Assembly: GCA_036822055.1 (NCBI GenBank)
Contig: DAISIK010000006.1
Coordinates: forward strand, 55,566 to 119,565
Origin: DAISIK01 sp036822055
GTDB taxonomy: Bacteria; Verrucomicrobiota; Verrucomicrobiia; Opitutales; Puniceicoccaceae
Length of the DNA stretch: 64,000 nucleotides
Reading direction: 5' to 3'
Shown: piece after piece, positions 41,979-51,153 of the stretch
Position numbering within the stretch: the stretch's first letter is position 1
Layout: each line of letters starts with the position of its first letter
Notes under the pieces: model-generated
The model's database searches: none
Seen by the model: only the letters and a program-made list of their open reading frames with translations
What the model was told of the DNA's origin: nothing
Position numbers and translations under genes: made by a program

Positions 41979-43682
41979 TCAGAAGGTATCGCCCTTATAC
42001 TTTTTGCGGAGGTGGTTGCGAATGGAGATCGCCGTGATGTTCAAGAGAACCACCAACACAATGAGCAAAAGGGTGGTAGCGAAAACCATCGGCTTAGCTG
42101 CATCCGAGTCCGGACTTTGGAAGCCGAGATCGTAAATGTGGAAGCCGAGGTGCATGAACTTACGCTCCAGGTGGATAAAGGGGAAGATTCCATCGATCGG
42201 AAGGGCCGGCGCCAGTTTGACCACCCCAACCAACATCAAAGGAGCAACTTCTCCAGCTCCCCGAGCCATTGCCAGGATCAACCCGGTCAACATTCCCGGA
42301 GCAGAAGCTGGTAATACAAGCCGCTGGATGGTCTGCCACTTGGAAGCACCACATGCCAACGATGCTTCGCGCACGCCGCGCGGTACTGCAGAGAGTGCTT
42401 CCTCGGTCGCCACGACGACAACGGGCACCGTCATCAGAGCCAAGGTCAGCGATGCCCAGAGAATCCCCCCGGTTCCAAAGGTTGGGGTCGGCAGTCTCTT
42501 CGCAAAGAGCAGGTCATCAATGTTCCCTCCCAGCACATAGACAAAGAACCCAAGACCGAAGACGCCGTAAACAATGGAAGGGACCCCCGCCAGGTTGTTA
42601 ATGGCAATTCGAACCGAGCGTACCAGCGGTCCCTGCTTCGCATATTCTCTCAGGTAAACCGCAGCGATTACCCCAAAAGGCATCACCGCGATCGACATCA
42701 GCAGAGTCATCGTGAAGGTTCCAAAAATAGCAGGGAAGATTCCACCTTCAGTGTTGGCCTCTCGAGGTTCTTCCGTGAGGAAGGTCCAGATGTGCCCCAC
42801 AAAAAACCCGATCCGCGACATCAAACCCATTTGGTTCGGGTAGTAGTGGTAGGTGATCTCACCAACCGGCAGCTCGACGATCTGACCCGTAGCCAAGCGG
42901 TAGACGAAAATGTGATCATCCGCAGCGGCCCGAAGGACTCGCGCCTCAGCCGCCAGAACCTCGTAGCGTTCCTGAAGCTCGTCCATAGCCTGATCGATTC
43001 GCTCAATCCGCGCTGTGTTATCTCGATCCACCTGCGAGGCGTAAAAATTCCGTTCGAGCCTTAGCTTCTCTTTCTCACGATTGATCCTTCCAATCGGTTT
43101 CGACTCAATCCGCGTGAATCGTTCCCGACGCTCATTGGCCTCACTGATCGCAACGGCCAAAGCCTTCTTAAAAGTCTCCTCCTCAGCGCGAATCACCTCG
43201 CCGCTCTTGTGTCGCAGCTCGACCGGAAAGCCAACGGCGTTCCCCCATTCGAGCCTCTCAAGCTCGACAATATCCTCTGGCACAGAGCGATCCGCAATCG
43301 ATTCCGCGTCGATGAATTTGAACATCTGGCCGTACTCGCGCTTGTTCCCAACAAACATTTGGAACTCGCGGATTCGGTCGGTCTCTCCCTCGACCTGCAT
43401 CCGTTTCTCCCGCTCCAGGGTGATTGCACCAGCAAAGCTACTCGACCCCTGGAAGGTGATGCCGTCGACTAAGGTGAATTCGTAGATCTTTTTCGGCCAG
43501 AATACCGAGAATCCATTCAGCAATATGACTGCCAGCAAAGTGACAACCATAATGATGCCGATCGACAAACCCATACTGGTAAACCAGACTTGCGGCTCGC
43601 CCCGGGGATACTCCGAACGTTCAAGCTCACGACGGGCCTTCGCCTCATCGGGGCTGAGTCCAACTTGTTCTTTCATTTCCAT
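41979..43682 (-). CDS. pstA: Phosphate ABC transporter permease PstA, extended form
   Basis: 567 residues, roughly twice the usual 280-300. The C-terminal 270 carry the transport core: RIGFFVGHIW, AVYLREYAKQGPLVRSVRIAINNLAGVPSIVYGVFGLG and the ATPase-docking EALSAVPRGVREASLACGASKW. Between helix 1 and the core lies a 200-residue extracytoplasmic insert with a strongly charged coiled-coil stretch (about 170-240). GGAG precedes the ATG by 9 bases. Long PstA and PstC proteins of this kind occur in several Gram-negative lineages. Confidence 0.93.
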   Translation of the reverse strand: MEMKEQVGLSPDEAKARRELERSEYPRGEPQVWFTSMGLSIGIIMVVTLLAVILLNGFSVFWPKKIYEFTLVDGITFQGSSSFAGAITLEREKRMQVEGETDRIREFQMFVGNKREYGQMFKFIDAESIADRSVPEDIVELERLEWGNAVGFPVELRHKSGEVIRAEEETFKKALAVAISEANERRERFTRIESKPIGRINREKEKLRLERNFYASQVDRDNTARIERIDQAMDELQERYEVLAAEARVLRAAADDHIFVYRLATGQIVELPVGEITYHYYPNQMGLMSRIGFFVGHIWTFLTEEPREANTEGGIFPAIFGTFTMTLLMSIAVMPFGVIAAVYLREYAKQGPLVRSVRIAINNLAGVPSIVYGVFGLGFFVYVLGGNIDDLLFAKRLPTPTFGTGGILWASLTLALMTVPVVVVATEEALSAVPRGVREASLACGASKWQTIQRLVLPASAPGMLTGLILAMARGAGEVAPLMLVGVVKLAPALPIDGIFPFIHLERKFMHLGFHIYDLGFQSPDSDAAKPMVFATTLLLIVLVVLLNITAISIRNHLRKKYKGDTF

Positions 43683-43704
43683 TTCAAAGAGCTCCAGCTT
43701 CTAG

Positions 43705-46017
43705 TTAGATCGTTTTGAACTTTTCGCGAAGGCGTTGGCGGGTGACCTCGGCAATCGTATTGATGGCAAAAGTCAAAAGAAAGAGAGCCATCGCCCCTAG
43801 GAACAACGTGCGGTAGAGCGTGCTCGCCTCGGGAGCCTCCGGTAGCTCCACCGCAATATTGGCCGCCAAGGTCCGCATCCCGTTAAAGATGTTCCAATCC
43901 ATCACCGCAGTGTTACCGGTGGCCATCAGGAAGATCATGGTCTCCCCGACCGCGCGTCCAAGGCCAATCATCAAGGCGGAAAAGATTCCGGGAGAACCCG
44001 TAGGCAAAACGACCATCCAGGCCGTCTGCCAGCGAGATGCCCCAAGGGCGAGAGATGCCGAGGTCAAATAAGGCGGAACGTTGGAAAGCGCGTCCTCGGA
44101 GATCGTGAAGATGATCGGTATGACCGCAAACCCGACCATGAAGCCCACCACCAAGGCATTCCTCTGTTCGTAGCTCGCTCCCGTGGCTTGCGGCCACCAA
44201 GCGCGAAAATCTCCTCCAAAAAAGATCGATTCAACGATCGGCCCGAGCGACCAGCCAATGAATCCAACCAACAAGACGGTAGGAATCATCACCCAGAATT
44301 CGCGCCCGGGCTTCAGATGCATGCGGATCCCCTGCGGCATTTTACCCCAAAAATACCCAATCAACAGCGAGACCAATGGCACCAGGATACAGATCATGAG
44401 GACCGACGGCACTCGATCCGCCATGATCGGAGCCAGCCAGAGCGCAGCCAGGAATCCCAAAACCACCGATGGCAACGATGCCATGATCTCCATCGTTGGT
44501 TTGATGATCCTTCTCATCTCTGGGCTCAAAAACTGTGAGGTGTACACCGCTGCAAGAATCGCGATCGGCACCGCAAACATCATTGCGTACAAGGTTCCCT
44601 TGATCGAACCGAAGAAGAGGGGAACAATCGAGAGCTTGGACTCAAAACTCGACTCACCACCCGTGGATTGCCACTGGTAACCGGGCGCTGCTTGCCCCTC
44701 ATACCAGATTTTACCGAAGAATGCCTTAATCCCCGCTTCCGGATGAGGATCCCGGAGGTTGTAGACATGCAATCGTCCCGCCGTGTCGAGGGCGAGGATC
44801 GAATCGTACTTCGGACCGAGGGTGGAAATAGCAACTTGATAATCCGTCTTTTTCTCCCAGCGAATGTTCTCGGTTGTCGCATAGCGCAGCGACAGCATCT
44901 CGTCAGCTTGCAAGAGGAAGGCTCGATTTCGCAGGGAGTGGGAGATCAGGTTTGCCCCGTTTCCGAAAGGCTCCAAGGTCCGGATCAGGGCGTATTGGAT
45001 TTTCTCCAATTCACGGTCGAGAAAGCTCGAAAGAACCACATTCTGCCCATCTCTGGTAGTGACCACCAGGGAAACCCGACCAAAGAGCCAGTCGGTCGTT
45101 TTGACCTCAACTCCCGGCTGGTCTTTGAAAGGCTCAAAGGTTTGCATCAAAACTGGGTCCTGCCCGCGAACCGCAAAATAATAAAACTTACCGGACTTCG
45201 TCACAACGATCACCCGGTCACCACTGCCTCCAGTACGGATGAAGAGCGGTTCGCCCTCAATAAAGCCGGTCAGATCAATCGGTTCCCCGGCATCCATGGT
45301 GGCGGTCCCGAAAAGGCTTCTCCGGGCATTAAAAGGCTGAAGGACGACCATTCGCTGGTCCTCCGCATCCACGATTGCACCAATCAGCTGGCGCTCGCTG
45401 GCACGGTAAAAATCGAGATCAACAACGCTTCCGGAGACATTGTTGATTCTGAAGGGTGTCGAGACGACGACCGTTTCCTCAATCGACCGGGTCCCGTCCG
45501 CGGCAAAGTTCGGTTTGTAAGAGACCCCGATGGTCGCAAAGGTGCTGTCGTCCGAAGCCAGGAGAATCGTCCCACTATAGCTGTCGTAGCGGAAACTCTC
45601 CCATGAGTGTTCCCCTTCAATAGCAAGTGGCGCTTCAAAAATTCCCCTCTCACCGGTCCTCAAGCTCCCGTCGTTATCGAAGAGAACCTTACGACTCTTT
45701 AGGTCGGTCTGAAGATCGACAAAAAACAGCCGACCCTCCTTGTTCAAAATAAAAGGAAGCTCTCCCCACTCATCGATTCCCATGAGTACCGGAGCTTCCA
45801 CTTGGACTTTCACACTACCCCGCTCGCTCACTTTGGCTCCTCCGAAGAGAGGCACAATCTGGGTCATGATAAAGGCAAAGATTGCAAAAACTGCCATAAT
45901 TACCCCGATCCCCCCCGCGACGATGACCACATTCATTATCCGGTCAAAAAGTAAGGTTTTCTTAGCAACCTCGAACCGGTTCGGATCGGCTTCGATTGGA
46001 TTTCTTTGAATCTCCAT
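43705..46017 (-). CDS. pstC: Phosphate ABC transporter permease PstC, extended form
   Basis: 770 residues, more than double the usual 310. Helix 1 (about 30-56) is followed by a periplasmic beta-rich region of about 380 residues, perhaps a propeller-like fold (repeated short strands such as GRLFFVDLQ, SGKFYYFAVRG, AGRLHVYNLRD). The C-terminal 310 residues hold the transport core with SLPSVVLGFLAALW, EDALSNVPPYLTSASLALGASRW and an ending typical of PstC. The large insert may contact PstS or sense something outside. It is 22 bp upstream of pstA. Confidence 0.93.
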   Translation of the reverse strand: MEIQRNPIEADPNRFEVAKKTLLFDRIMNVVIVAGGIGVIMAVFAIFAFIMTQIVPLFGGAKVSERGSVKVQVEAPVLMGIDEWGELPFILNKEGRLFFVDLQTDLKSRKVLFDNDGSLRTGERGIFEAPLAIEGEHSWESFRYDSYSGTILLASDDSTFATIGVSYKPNFAADGTRSIEETVVVSTPFRINNVSGSVVDLDFYRASERQLIGAIVDAEDQRMVVLQPFNARRSLFGTATMDAGEPIDLTGFIEGEPLFIRTGGSGDRVIVVTKSGKFYYFAVRGQDPVLMQTFEPFKDQPGVEVKTTDWLFGRVSLVVTTRDGQNVVLSSFLDRELEKIQYALIRTLEPFGNGANLISHSLRNRAFLLQADEMLSLRYATTENIRWEKKTDYQVAISTLGPKYDSILALDTAGRLHVYNLRDPHPEAGIKAFFGKIWYEGQAAPGYQWQSTGGESSFESKLSIVPLFFGSIKGTLYAMMFAVPIAILAAVYTSQFLSPEMRRIIKPTMEIMASLPSVVLGFLAALWLAPIMADRVPSVLMICILVPLVSLLIGYFWGKMPQGIRMHLKPGREFWVMIPTVLLVGFIGWSLGPIVESIFFGGDFRAWWPQATGASYEQRNALVVGFMVGFAVIPIIFTISEDALSNVPPYLTSASLALGASRWQTAWMVVLPTGSPGIFSALMIGLGRAVGETMIFLMATGNTAVMDWNIFNGMRTLAANIAVELPEAPEASTLYRTLFLGAMALFLLTFAINTIAEVTRQRLREKFKTI

Positions 46018-46091
46018 AGCGAGTGGTCAGCAGTGTGGTCTAAAAAAAGACAGGTATTTGAGAAGGCGTTAAAACTTGGATGATGAATGGC

Positions 46092-46112
46092 GGCCGGGGA
46101 AACGCCCCGGCC
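46092..46112 (-). other. Strong RNA hairpin between pstS and pstC
   Basis: GGCCGGGG and CCCCGGCC form a perfect 8-bp stem with a five-base loop, in the 127-bp gap between pstS and pstC. There is no T-run on the minus strand, so it is not a plain terminator. Such hairpins often protect the upstream cistron from 3' decay and give more binding protein than permease. The function here is inference. Confidence 0.6.
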
Positions 46113-46144
46113 ACCAGACAGACTGAGATCGCGAAAAATCCGAA

Positions 46145-47098
46145 TTAACGGAGGCTTTTCAGGATCTGTGCAGCTACCGGAGCAGGAAGTGGGTAATATC
46201 CATCCCGGGCGACGACTTCTTGCCCTTGCTTCGAGAGAACGAAGCGAAGGAACTCGAAGGTAAGGCGGTCAAGAGGCTGATTGGGAGCCTTGTTCACGTA
46301 GACGAAGAGCGTGCGAGCCAGCGGGTAGTCACCGGAAATGCAATTTTCTGCAGTTGGTTCAAACCCGTTGATGTTGACAACCTTCACCCCGGAAGTGGCG
46401 TAACCGATTCCGGAGTAGCCGGCACCAGCAAGGTCGCTTGCGATACCCTGGACCACCGAAGACGAACCTGGTTGCTCCTTCACCCGTGGTGAAAAGTCGC
46501 CACCTTGGAGAGCCACTTGCTTGAAAAATCCGTAAGTTCCGGATGCGCTGTTACGTCCGTAGAGGCTGACCGGCTGATTGCCGAGGTCGCCCCGCACGCC
46601 GACTTGCGACCAACGGGCGATCGGTGTGCCACCGCGCTTGAAGGTACTCGAAAACATGCTGTCAATTTGGGTCATCGTCAGGTTTTCGACAGGATTGTCC
46701 TTGTTCACAAAAACCGCCAGGGCATCGATCGCAGTACCAACCAAAAGAGGCTTGTAGCCAAACTTCGCTTCGAATGCATCGATTTCAGAGCTCTTCATCT
46801 CGCGGCTCATGGGTCCGAGTTGAGCCGTTCCTTCGATTAGAGCAGGGGGAGCAGTCGAAGAGCCCTTGCCCTCCACTTGAATCTGAACGTTCGGGTAGAT
46901 CGCTCTGAAACCTTCAGCCCAAAGGGCCATCATGTTGTTGAGGGTGTCAGAACCAATCGCGTTCAAGGTTCCGGAAACTCCGGAGACCTGCTCGTAAACC
47001 GGAAGGTTTGGATCCACCAAAGCGTGGGAGACCGACGTGAAAAGCCCTGCGGAGGCAACCGCCGAGGCTGTCAGGAGTGTGTTGAATGTTTTTTTCAT
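46145..47098 (-). CDS. pstS: Phosphate-binding protein PstS family
   Basis: 317 residues from ATG 47098. An N-terminal signal peptide (MKKTFNTLL...SVSHA) directs it to the periplasm. The PBP-like domain has LNAIGSDTLNNMM (phosphate loop), KGSSTAPPALIEGTAQLGPMSREM, the YGRNSASGTYGFFK loop and a late GFEPTAENCISGDYPLAR block, matching PstS-type and related phosphate-binding proteins. The frame extends 41 codons upstream to 47221 across the promoter; the Pho-box-like site lies within that stretch, so the extension is rejected. First gene of the pst operon. Confidence 0.94.
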   Translation of the reverse strand: MKKTFNTLLTASAVASAGLFTSVSHALVDPNLPVYEQVSGVSGTLNAIGSDTLNNMMALWAEGFRAIYPNVQIQVEGKGSSTAPPALIEGTAQLGPMSREMKSSEIDAFEAKFGYKPLLVGTAIDALAVFVNKDNPVENLTMTQIDSMFSSTFKRGGTPIARWSQVGVRGDLGNQPVSLYGRNSASGTYGFFKQVALQGGDFSPRVKEQPGSSSVVQGIASDLAGAGYSGIGYATSGVKVVNINGFEPTAENCISGDYPLARTLFVYVNKAPNQPLDRLTFEFLRFVLSKQGQEVVARDGYYPLPAPVAAQILKSLR

Positions 47099-47183
47099 AG
47101 TATTGGATTTCTTCAACAGTTTGAAGAACCCCAGAGATGGCGGACTACCCCGATGACAGCCAAGGAAAAATCCAATCAAGGCA

Positions 47184-47201
47184 GTTACAGTTTTGTCACC
47201 T
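47184..47201 (-). promoter_or_regulatory. Pho-box-like element upstream of pstS
   Basis: On the minus strand AGGTGAC-AAAA-CTGTAAC: two 7-base half-sites separated by four A residues, the 7-4-7 geometry of PhoB boxes. It lies about 86 bp upstream of the pstS ATG. A near-identical element precedes the porin gene. The half-sites deviate somewhat from the enterobacterial CTGTCAT. Confidence 0.65.
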
Positions 47202-47868
47202 GAGCGTCTTTGGTTGTGCAAGCTACCATCTGTACCCCAGCGGGATAACCGTCTTTAGCACTCTTTTTCCACACCCTGGGGTCAGGCATTTTCCAGCCAC
47301 TGAAACAGGCGGTTTGCTCATTCGGGCTCCGGAGGCTGCCGATTCCGGCCCTCCCAAATTTCCACTGCCGAGAGCAGCGCCCTTACTAGAACGCCTCTAG
47401 AGCTCTATCGCCCAGGAGATCACCGTCGTTCGCTACCCCGCTCAAAAGCCTCGGATCAAGGATCTTAACTTCCCCGAACCCCATGGCTAATGAAAAAGTT
47501 CAAGAAATTGTATCCACAATTTAGATACAAAATTTAGCAGGCATAACTTGAATCGTTACTCCGCCGAACCAATCGCCGATACTCCGGTTTGCAAAACGCA
47601 CCCGCTACCGGGTTTTGTTCCCCTTCGAAAGCGATACTAATTTTGATTTCGGTTCCAACCCCCCAATGAAGCCTTTAGCTGATAACAACGGTCTCCTGAA
47701 CAACCTCCCAAGCGACTCAAACTGAGAGAGCGGGACGAACTAAGCAGTCTCTCGGTACACGCAGATGATTCCATAAATGCAGATTCGGATCACAAAGAAA
47801 TGACCAACAATGCAGCATTTTTCGTGCCATAAGAACAATAGTTTTAACAGTAACAGCCACTTTATGAA
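47202..47868. other. Intergenic region between pst operon and porin
   Basis: Together with the two Pho boxes this fills an 892-bp divergent intergenic region (47099-47990), AT-richer than its surroundings. An inverted repeat TTGTATC-N9-GATACAA lies at 47508-47530. ACCCG-CTAC-CGGGT followed by TTTTG near 47607-47625 could be a weak terminator. I recognise no gene or RNA family. Only short frames without any resemblance occur. Confidence 0.45.
47508..47530. repeat. Inverted repeat in pst/porin intergenic region
   Basis: Arms TTGTATC and GATACAA are perfect over 7 bp with a 9-base AT-rich spacer. Too short in GC for a terminator; it looks like a protein-binding site. No regulator is identifiable. 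Confidence 0.35.
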
Positions 47869-47886
47869 TTGTGACAAAACCGTAAT
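47869..47886 (+). promoter_or_regulatory. Pho-box-like element upstream of the porin
   Basis: TTGTGAC-AAAA-CCGTAAT, again 7-4-7, sharing GTGACAAAAC-x-GTAA with the pstS site. A possible -10 (TATGAT) follows at 47918-47923, somewhat far from the box. The element is 105 bp upstream of the porin ATG. The likely reading is PhoB control of the porin in step with the pst operon. Confidence 0.62.
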
Positions 47887-47990
47887 GAAAAAGTTCCGAA
47901 TCAGATTTCGGATTGCTTATGATTCGGTTGCCGCGCATTGATCAAACTCGCACGGTGTATTCCGGCGAACACAAACAACAACAAACACAA

Positions 47991-49193
47991 ATGAACACTA
48001 AATCCAAAATCCTCGGCATACTCGCTGCTGGCGTTTTCGCCGCATCGGCTCACGCCGCTGACGACCAACTCGTCGACACCCTCGTGAGAAACGGATTCAT
48101 CACTCAGGCCCAGGCCGACTCGATGAAGGCAGACAGCAAGAGCAAGTCGGACAAACCTTCGGTTTCCCCGAAACGGAAGACCACTGCTTCCATGAACGCA
48201 AAAGTGCGCCTCCACTGGCAAGTCGGATACGCCTCCGTTGACTCCGACTATTCGGACGCCAACACCGAATCCTACTTCACCTTCGAAAATCGTCGCGTAC
48301 GGGTCGGTTTTGACGGGAAGATGAACAACAACTGGAAGTTCGACGTATTTGCAAACGTGCTCCCTGAGGGCTCTAACCTCGACACCGGTACCCTCACCTA
48401 CACTGGCATCGACAACATCGACATCGGATTTGGTTTCACCGACATGGAGGTCGGCCGCGAAGAAAGCACCTCCTCCTCGTCCATCAAAACCGTAGAGCGC
48501 TCCCTCCTCGCCAATACCTTCGACGGTCCCCGCTCAACCGGGGTCTTCGCCGACGCAGGGTTTGGTCCAGTTAGCGTCTTCGCAGGTCTCTTCAATGGAG
48601 TGTCTGACAACGACAACGCCCTCGAAGGCGACGGTTCAACCAAGGTGGCAGGTAACTTCCAGATCTTCCTCAACCTCGGAGAAATCTTCGATGGCATCAA
48701 GGGAGACATCGGCTTCCAGACCAATCAGTTCTTCGACTCGGACAATGCGGACTTCGACGCCGTCTACTCGATCAATGGTGAACTGAAATTCGGGATGTTC
48801 GGCATCCAGGCTGACTACATCTGGGGTGAAGACCAGGGCGGCGACACCACCCAGGGATTCATGATCATGCCATACGTCAGCGTTACCGACAATCTCGAGC
48901 TGGTCTTCCGCTACGACTACATCGATTCCGACAAGAAGAATGGCATCGGCGTTCTTTCTCGCTATGTTGGCCGCACTGCACTTGACGACGCCATCAACAC
49001 CGACGAAGGAAGCAATGCTGGTGAAGCCGATGACGGCAATGAATACCAGTCCTTCTACTTCGGAGCGAACTACTACATCTCTGGCAACAACCTCAAGCTT
49101 CAGGCAGGGGTTGAGCTTTCCGAGCTCAAGGACGACAACATCACTGCGATGGAATCGACCACCGTCTACGGTGCCGTCCGCGCCCGCTTCTAG
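47991..49193 (+). CDS. Phosphate-selective porin (OprP/OprO-like)
   Basis: 400 residues. A signal peptide (MNTKSKILGILAAG...SAHA) leads to the outer membrane. After a short spacer with a Lys-rich piece (about 50-70) comes a beta-barrel pattern starting with VRLHWQVGYASV and FTFENRRVRVGFDGKMNNNWKFDVFANV, typical of the phosphate-selective porin O/P family. It ends in Arg-Phe, the usual C-terminal Phe for barrel insertion. The start is ATG 47991 because the signal peptide begins there; the leader has no Shine-Dalgarno and is A/C-rich. A Pho-box-like site upstream and a strong terminator downstream make it a single-gene unit. Confidence 0.88.
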   Translation: MNTKSKILGILAAGVFAASAHAADDQLVDTLVRNGFITQAQADSMKADSKSKSDKPSVSPKRKTTASMNAKVRLHWQVGYASVDSDYSDANTESYFTFENRRVRVGFDGKMNNNWKFDVFANVLPEGSNLDTGTLTYTGIDNIDIGFGFTDMEVGREESTSSSSIKTVERSLLANTFDGPRSTGVFADAGFGPVSVFAGLFNGVSDNDNALEGDGSTKVAGNFQIFLNLGEIFDGIKGDIGFQTNQFFDSDNADFDAVYSINGELKFGMFGIQADYIWGEDQGGDTTQGFMIMPYVSVTDNLELVFRYDYIDSDKKNGIGVLSRYVGRTALDDAINTDEGSNAGEADDGNEYQSFYFGANYYISGNNLKLQAGVELSELKDDNITAMESTTVYGAVRARF

Positions 49194-49222
49194 TCAGCAG
49201 CACTCTTGACAGAGACTTACGA

Positions 49223-49256
49223 GGAGACCTCCCAAATCGGGGGGTCTCCTTTTTTT
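49223..49256 (+). terminator. Intrinsic terminator after the porin
   Basis: GGAGACCTCCC and GGGGGGTCTCC form an 11-bp stem (one G-T wobble) with an AAATC loop, followed by seven T residues. It ends 63 bp after the porin stop. Confidence 0.93.
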
Positions 49257-49395
49257 GCCCCAGGAAGGAGCACCCCCCGGAACCAAACACCCACCCCTCG
49301 CCTTTGACTGAAGCCCCGGCTAGAGGGTCAGCTCCTTAATCTCCCCTCTACTTCAGGCTCGGCTTTCGAAGCTTTGCCCTCTAATACTTCCGCTC

Positions 49396-49998
49396 ATGGC
49401 TTTTCGCATCCTCACCTTCTTCCTCCTCCTCGGTCTCTCAGGCATTCCCTGGTTTCTCTTGCACACCAGGGGTCCTCATCCGGAGACCTCCCAGCTCGAC
49501 CCCGACACCGCTAGCCTCAACACCCAGATTCAGCGACTGGAGGCTGAGATGGCTGCAGCCGATCGAGACCTCCTCAACATCTCGACCCGACACAGCCAAC
49601 AAGAAGGCACCATCTCGCGCCTCAATCTGGAGAATCAAAATCTACGCGCCAGCCTCTCGGAGGTTGAAGCACTCGGTTCATCCAAGCTCGCCCGCCTGGA
49701 GAAAAACCTGCAAGCTACCCGACTGAGAGCTGAAGCTGCCGAGGATGAAAACCTCGAACTTCGCCGGCAGATTGCTCTCCTGGAGTCAAAGGTCAAAGCC
49801 AGCTCCAGCCTTCCAACTCCCCTCAGTCCCTCCCTTGACCCCTCCGCACTAGTTCAACCACCCGTCCCAATCCCTGAAGATTCTCCTCCCTCATCCGGGT
49901 TGCCAGATGACTTTCCGGTCGTCCTCCCAGGTCTTGATCCATCCCCGGCCAATTCCTCAACAAGGGATCGCACCTCCGGTTGGCTCTTTACCGAGTGA
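49396..49998 (+). CDS. Membrane-anchored coiled-coil protein, unknown
   Basis: 200 residues. One N-terminal membrane helix or uncleaved signal (about 4-24), then a long coiled coil (about 35-135, heptads such as IQRLEAEMAAADRDLL and LELRRQIALLESKV), then a Pro/Ser-rich tail that is probably disordered. No family recognised. It stands alone between the porin terminator and hemH, 68 bp before hemH. The topology suggests the coiled coil is periplasmic. Confidence 0.6.
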   Translation: MAFRILTFFLLLGLSGIPWFLLHTRGPHPETSQLDPDTASLNTQIQRLEAEMAAADRDLLNISTRHSQQEGTISRLNLENQNLRASLSEVEALGSSKLARLEKNLQATRLRAEAAEDENLELRRQIALLESKVKASSSLPTPLSPSLDPSALVQPPVPIPEDSPPSSGLPDDFPVVLPGLDPSPANSSTRDRTSGWLFTE

Positions 49999-50066
49999 CC
50001 TTTATCGATCGCTTAGCCTCCCTTTTCGCCATTTGACTTGAACCCTTAAACAAGGATCTTTTTCAA

Positions 50067-51104
50067 ATGAACAAGATTGGCGTCCTGCTCCTCAATCTCG
50101 GCTCCCCGAATTCTCCCGATGTGTCCGATGTCCGCTCTTACCTACGGGAGTTTCTCATGGATGGACGGGTTCTCGATGCTCCCTTCCCCATCCGCTGGCT
50201 CGTCGTCAACGCTTTCATCCTGCCCTTTCGCCCAAAAAAATCGGCCGAAGGCTATGCCAGCATCTGGACCGAGGATGGCAGCCCACTGATCGTCACCAGT
50301 GAAAAAGTGAGAAAGGCGATCGACACCGAGGAGGTCCCGGTAGCGCTCGGGATGAATTACGGCCAACCCACCATCGAGAGTGCCCTCGAAAATTTGCGCG
50401 AGGCCAGAGTCGACCGCCTGTACATTATGCCCATGTACCCGCACTACGCCATGTCGAGCTACGAGACGGTTGTCGTCAAAACCCGAGCTGTCATGCGAGA
50501 GATGCAGTACGCGCCCCAGGTCGAACTCCTCCAGCCATTCTATCGCGACGCTGACTACATTGAAGCACTCTACGCCTCCGCTCATCCTTACCTGAAAAAG
50601 GACTTCGACCAGATTCTCTTCTCCTTCCACGGCATCCCGGAGCGACACCTCCGCAAGACTGATCCGTCCCATGCCCACTGTCTTTCTACCCCGGATTGCT
50701 GCCAAACCTGCCACCCTGCGCACGCTACCTGCTACCGACACCAGTGCTTCCAAACCGTAGAGCGCTTCCGAGAGCGCGCCGGTTTAAATCCCGATCAGGT
50801 TCGCACCACCTTCCAGTCCCGCCTCGGTCGCGACCCCTGGCTACGGCCCTATACCGACATGACTCTCGGCTCTCTTCCCCGCGAGGGCATCCGTAAAATC
50901 CTCATCATTTGTCCCGCCTTCGTCGCGGATTGCCTCGAAACCATCGAAGAAATCGCTGGCGAGGGTAAGGAGATTTTTCTTCGCGCGGGTGGCGAGGAGT
51001 TTACCCATATTCCCTGTTTGAACACCCACCCCGAGTGGCTCCAGTTCCTCAGGCGAAGAATCGCCTCTTTTGCTGGAGTCGAGGAACTCACCCTGGCCTC
51101 CTGA
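50067..51104 (+). CDS. hemH: Ferrochelatase
   Basis: 345 residues. Inserts Fe(2+) into protoporphyrin IX. N-terminal VLLLNLGSP, the FSFHGIPERH loop with the catalytic His, and the late CPAFVADCLETIEEI with Glu residues lining the metal path. Between about 200 and 225 lies a Cys-rich insert (CLSTPDCCQTC...CYRHQC, six or more Cys) that could hold an iron-sulfur cluster, as in some ferrochelatases. AAGGA precedes the ATG at fair distance. It leads a heme cluster with hemX and hemA. Confidence 0.95.
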   Translation: MNKIGVLLLNLGSPNSPDVSDVRSYLREFLMDGRVLDAPFPIRWLVVNAFILPFRPKKSAEGYASIWTEDGSPLIVTSEKVRKAIDTEEVPVALGMNYGQPTIESALENLREARVDRLYIMPMYPHYAMSSYETVVVKTRAVMREMQYAPQVELLQPFYRDADYIEALYASAHPYLKKDFDQILFSFHGIPERHLRKTDPSHAHCLSTPDCCQTCHPAHATCYRHQCFQTVERFRERAGLNPDQVRTTFQSRLGRDPWLRPYTDMTLGSLPREGIRKILIICPAFVADCLETIEEIAGEGKEIFLRAGGEEFTHIPCLNTHPEWLQFLRRRIASFAGVEELTLAS

Positions 51105-51153
51105 CTTACCTTCCTCCCTTCCAGACGCCTTCCCGAGCCCTGTCCCTTCGGCT

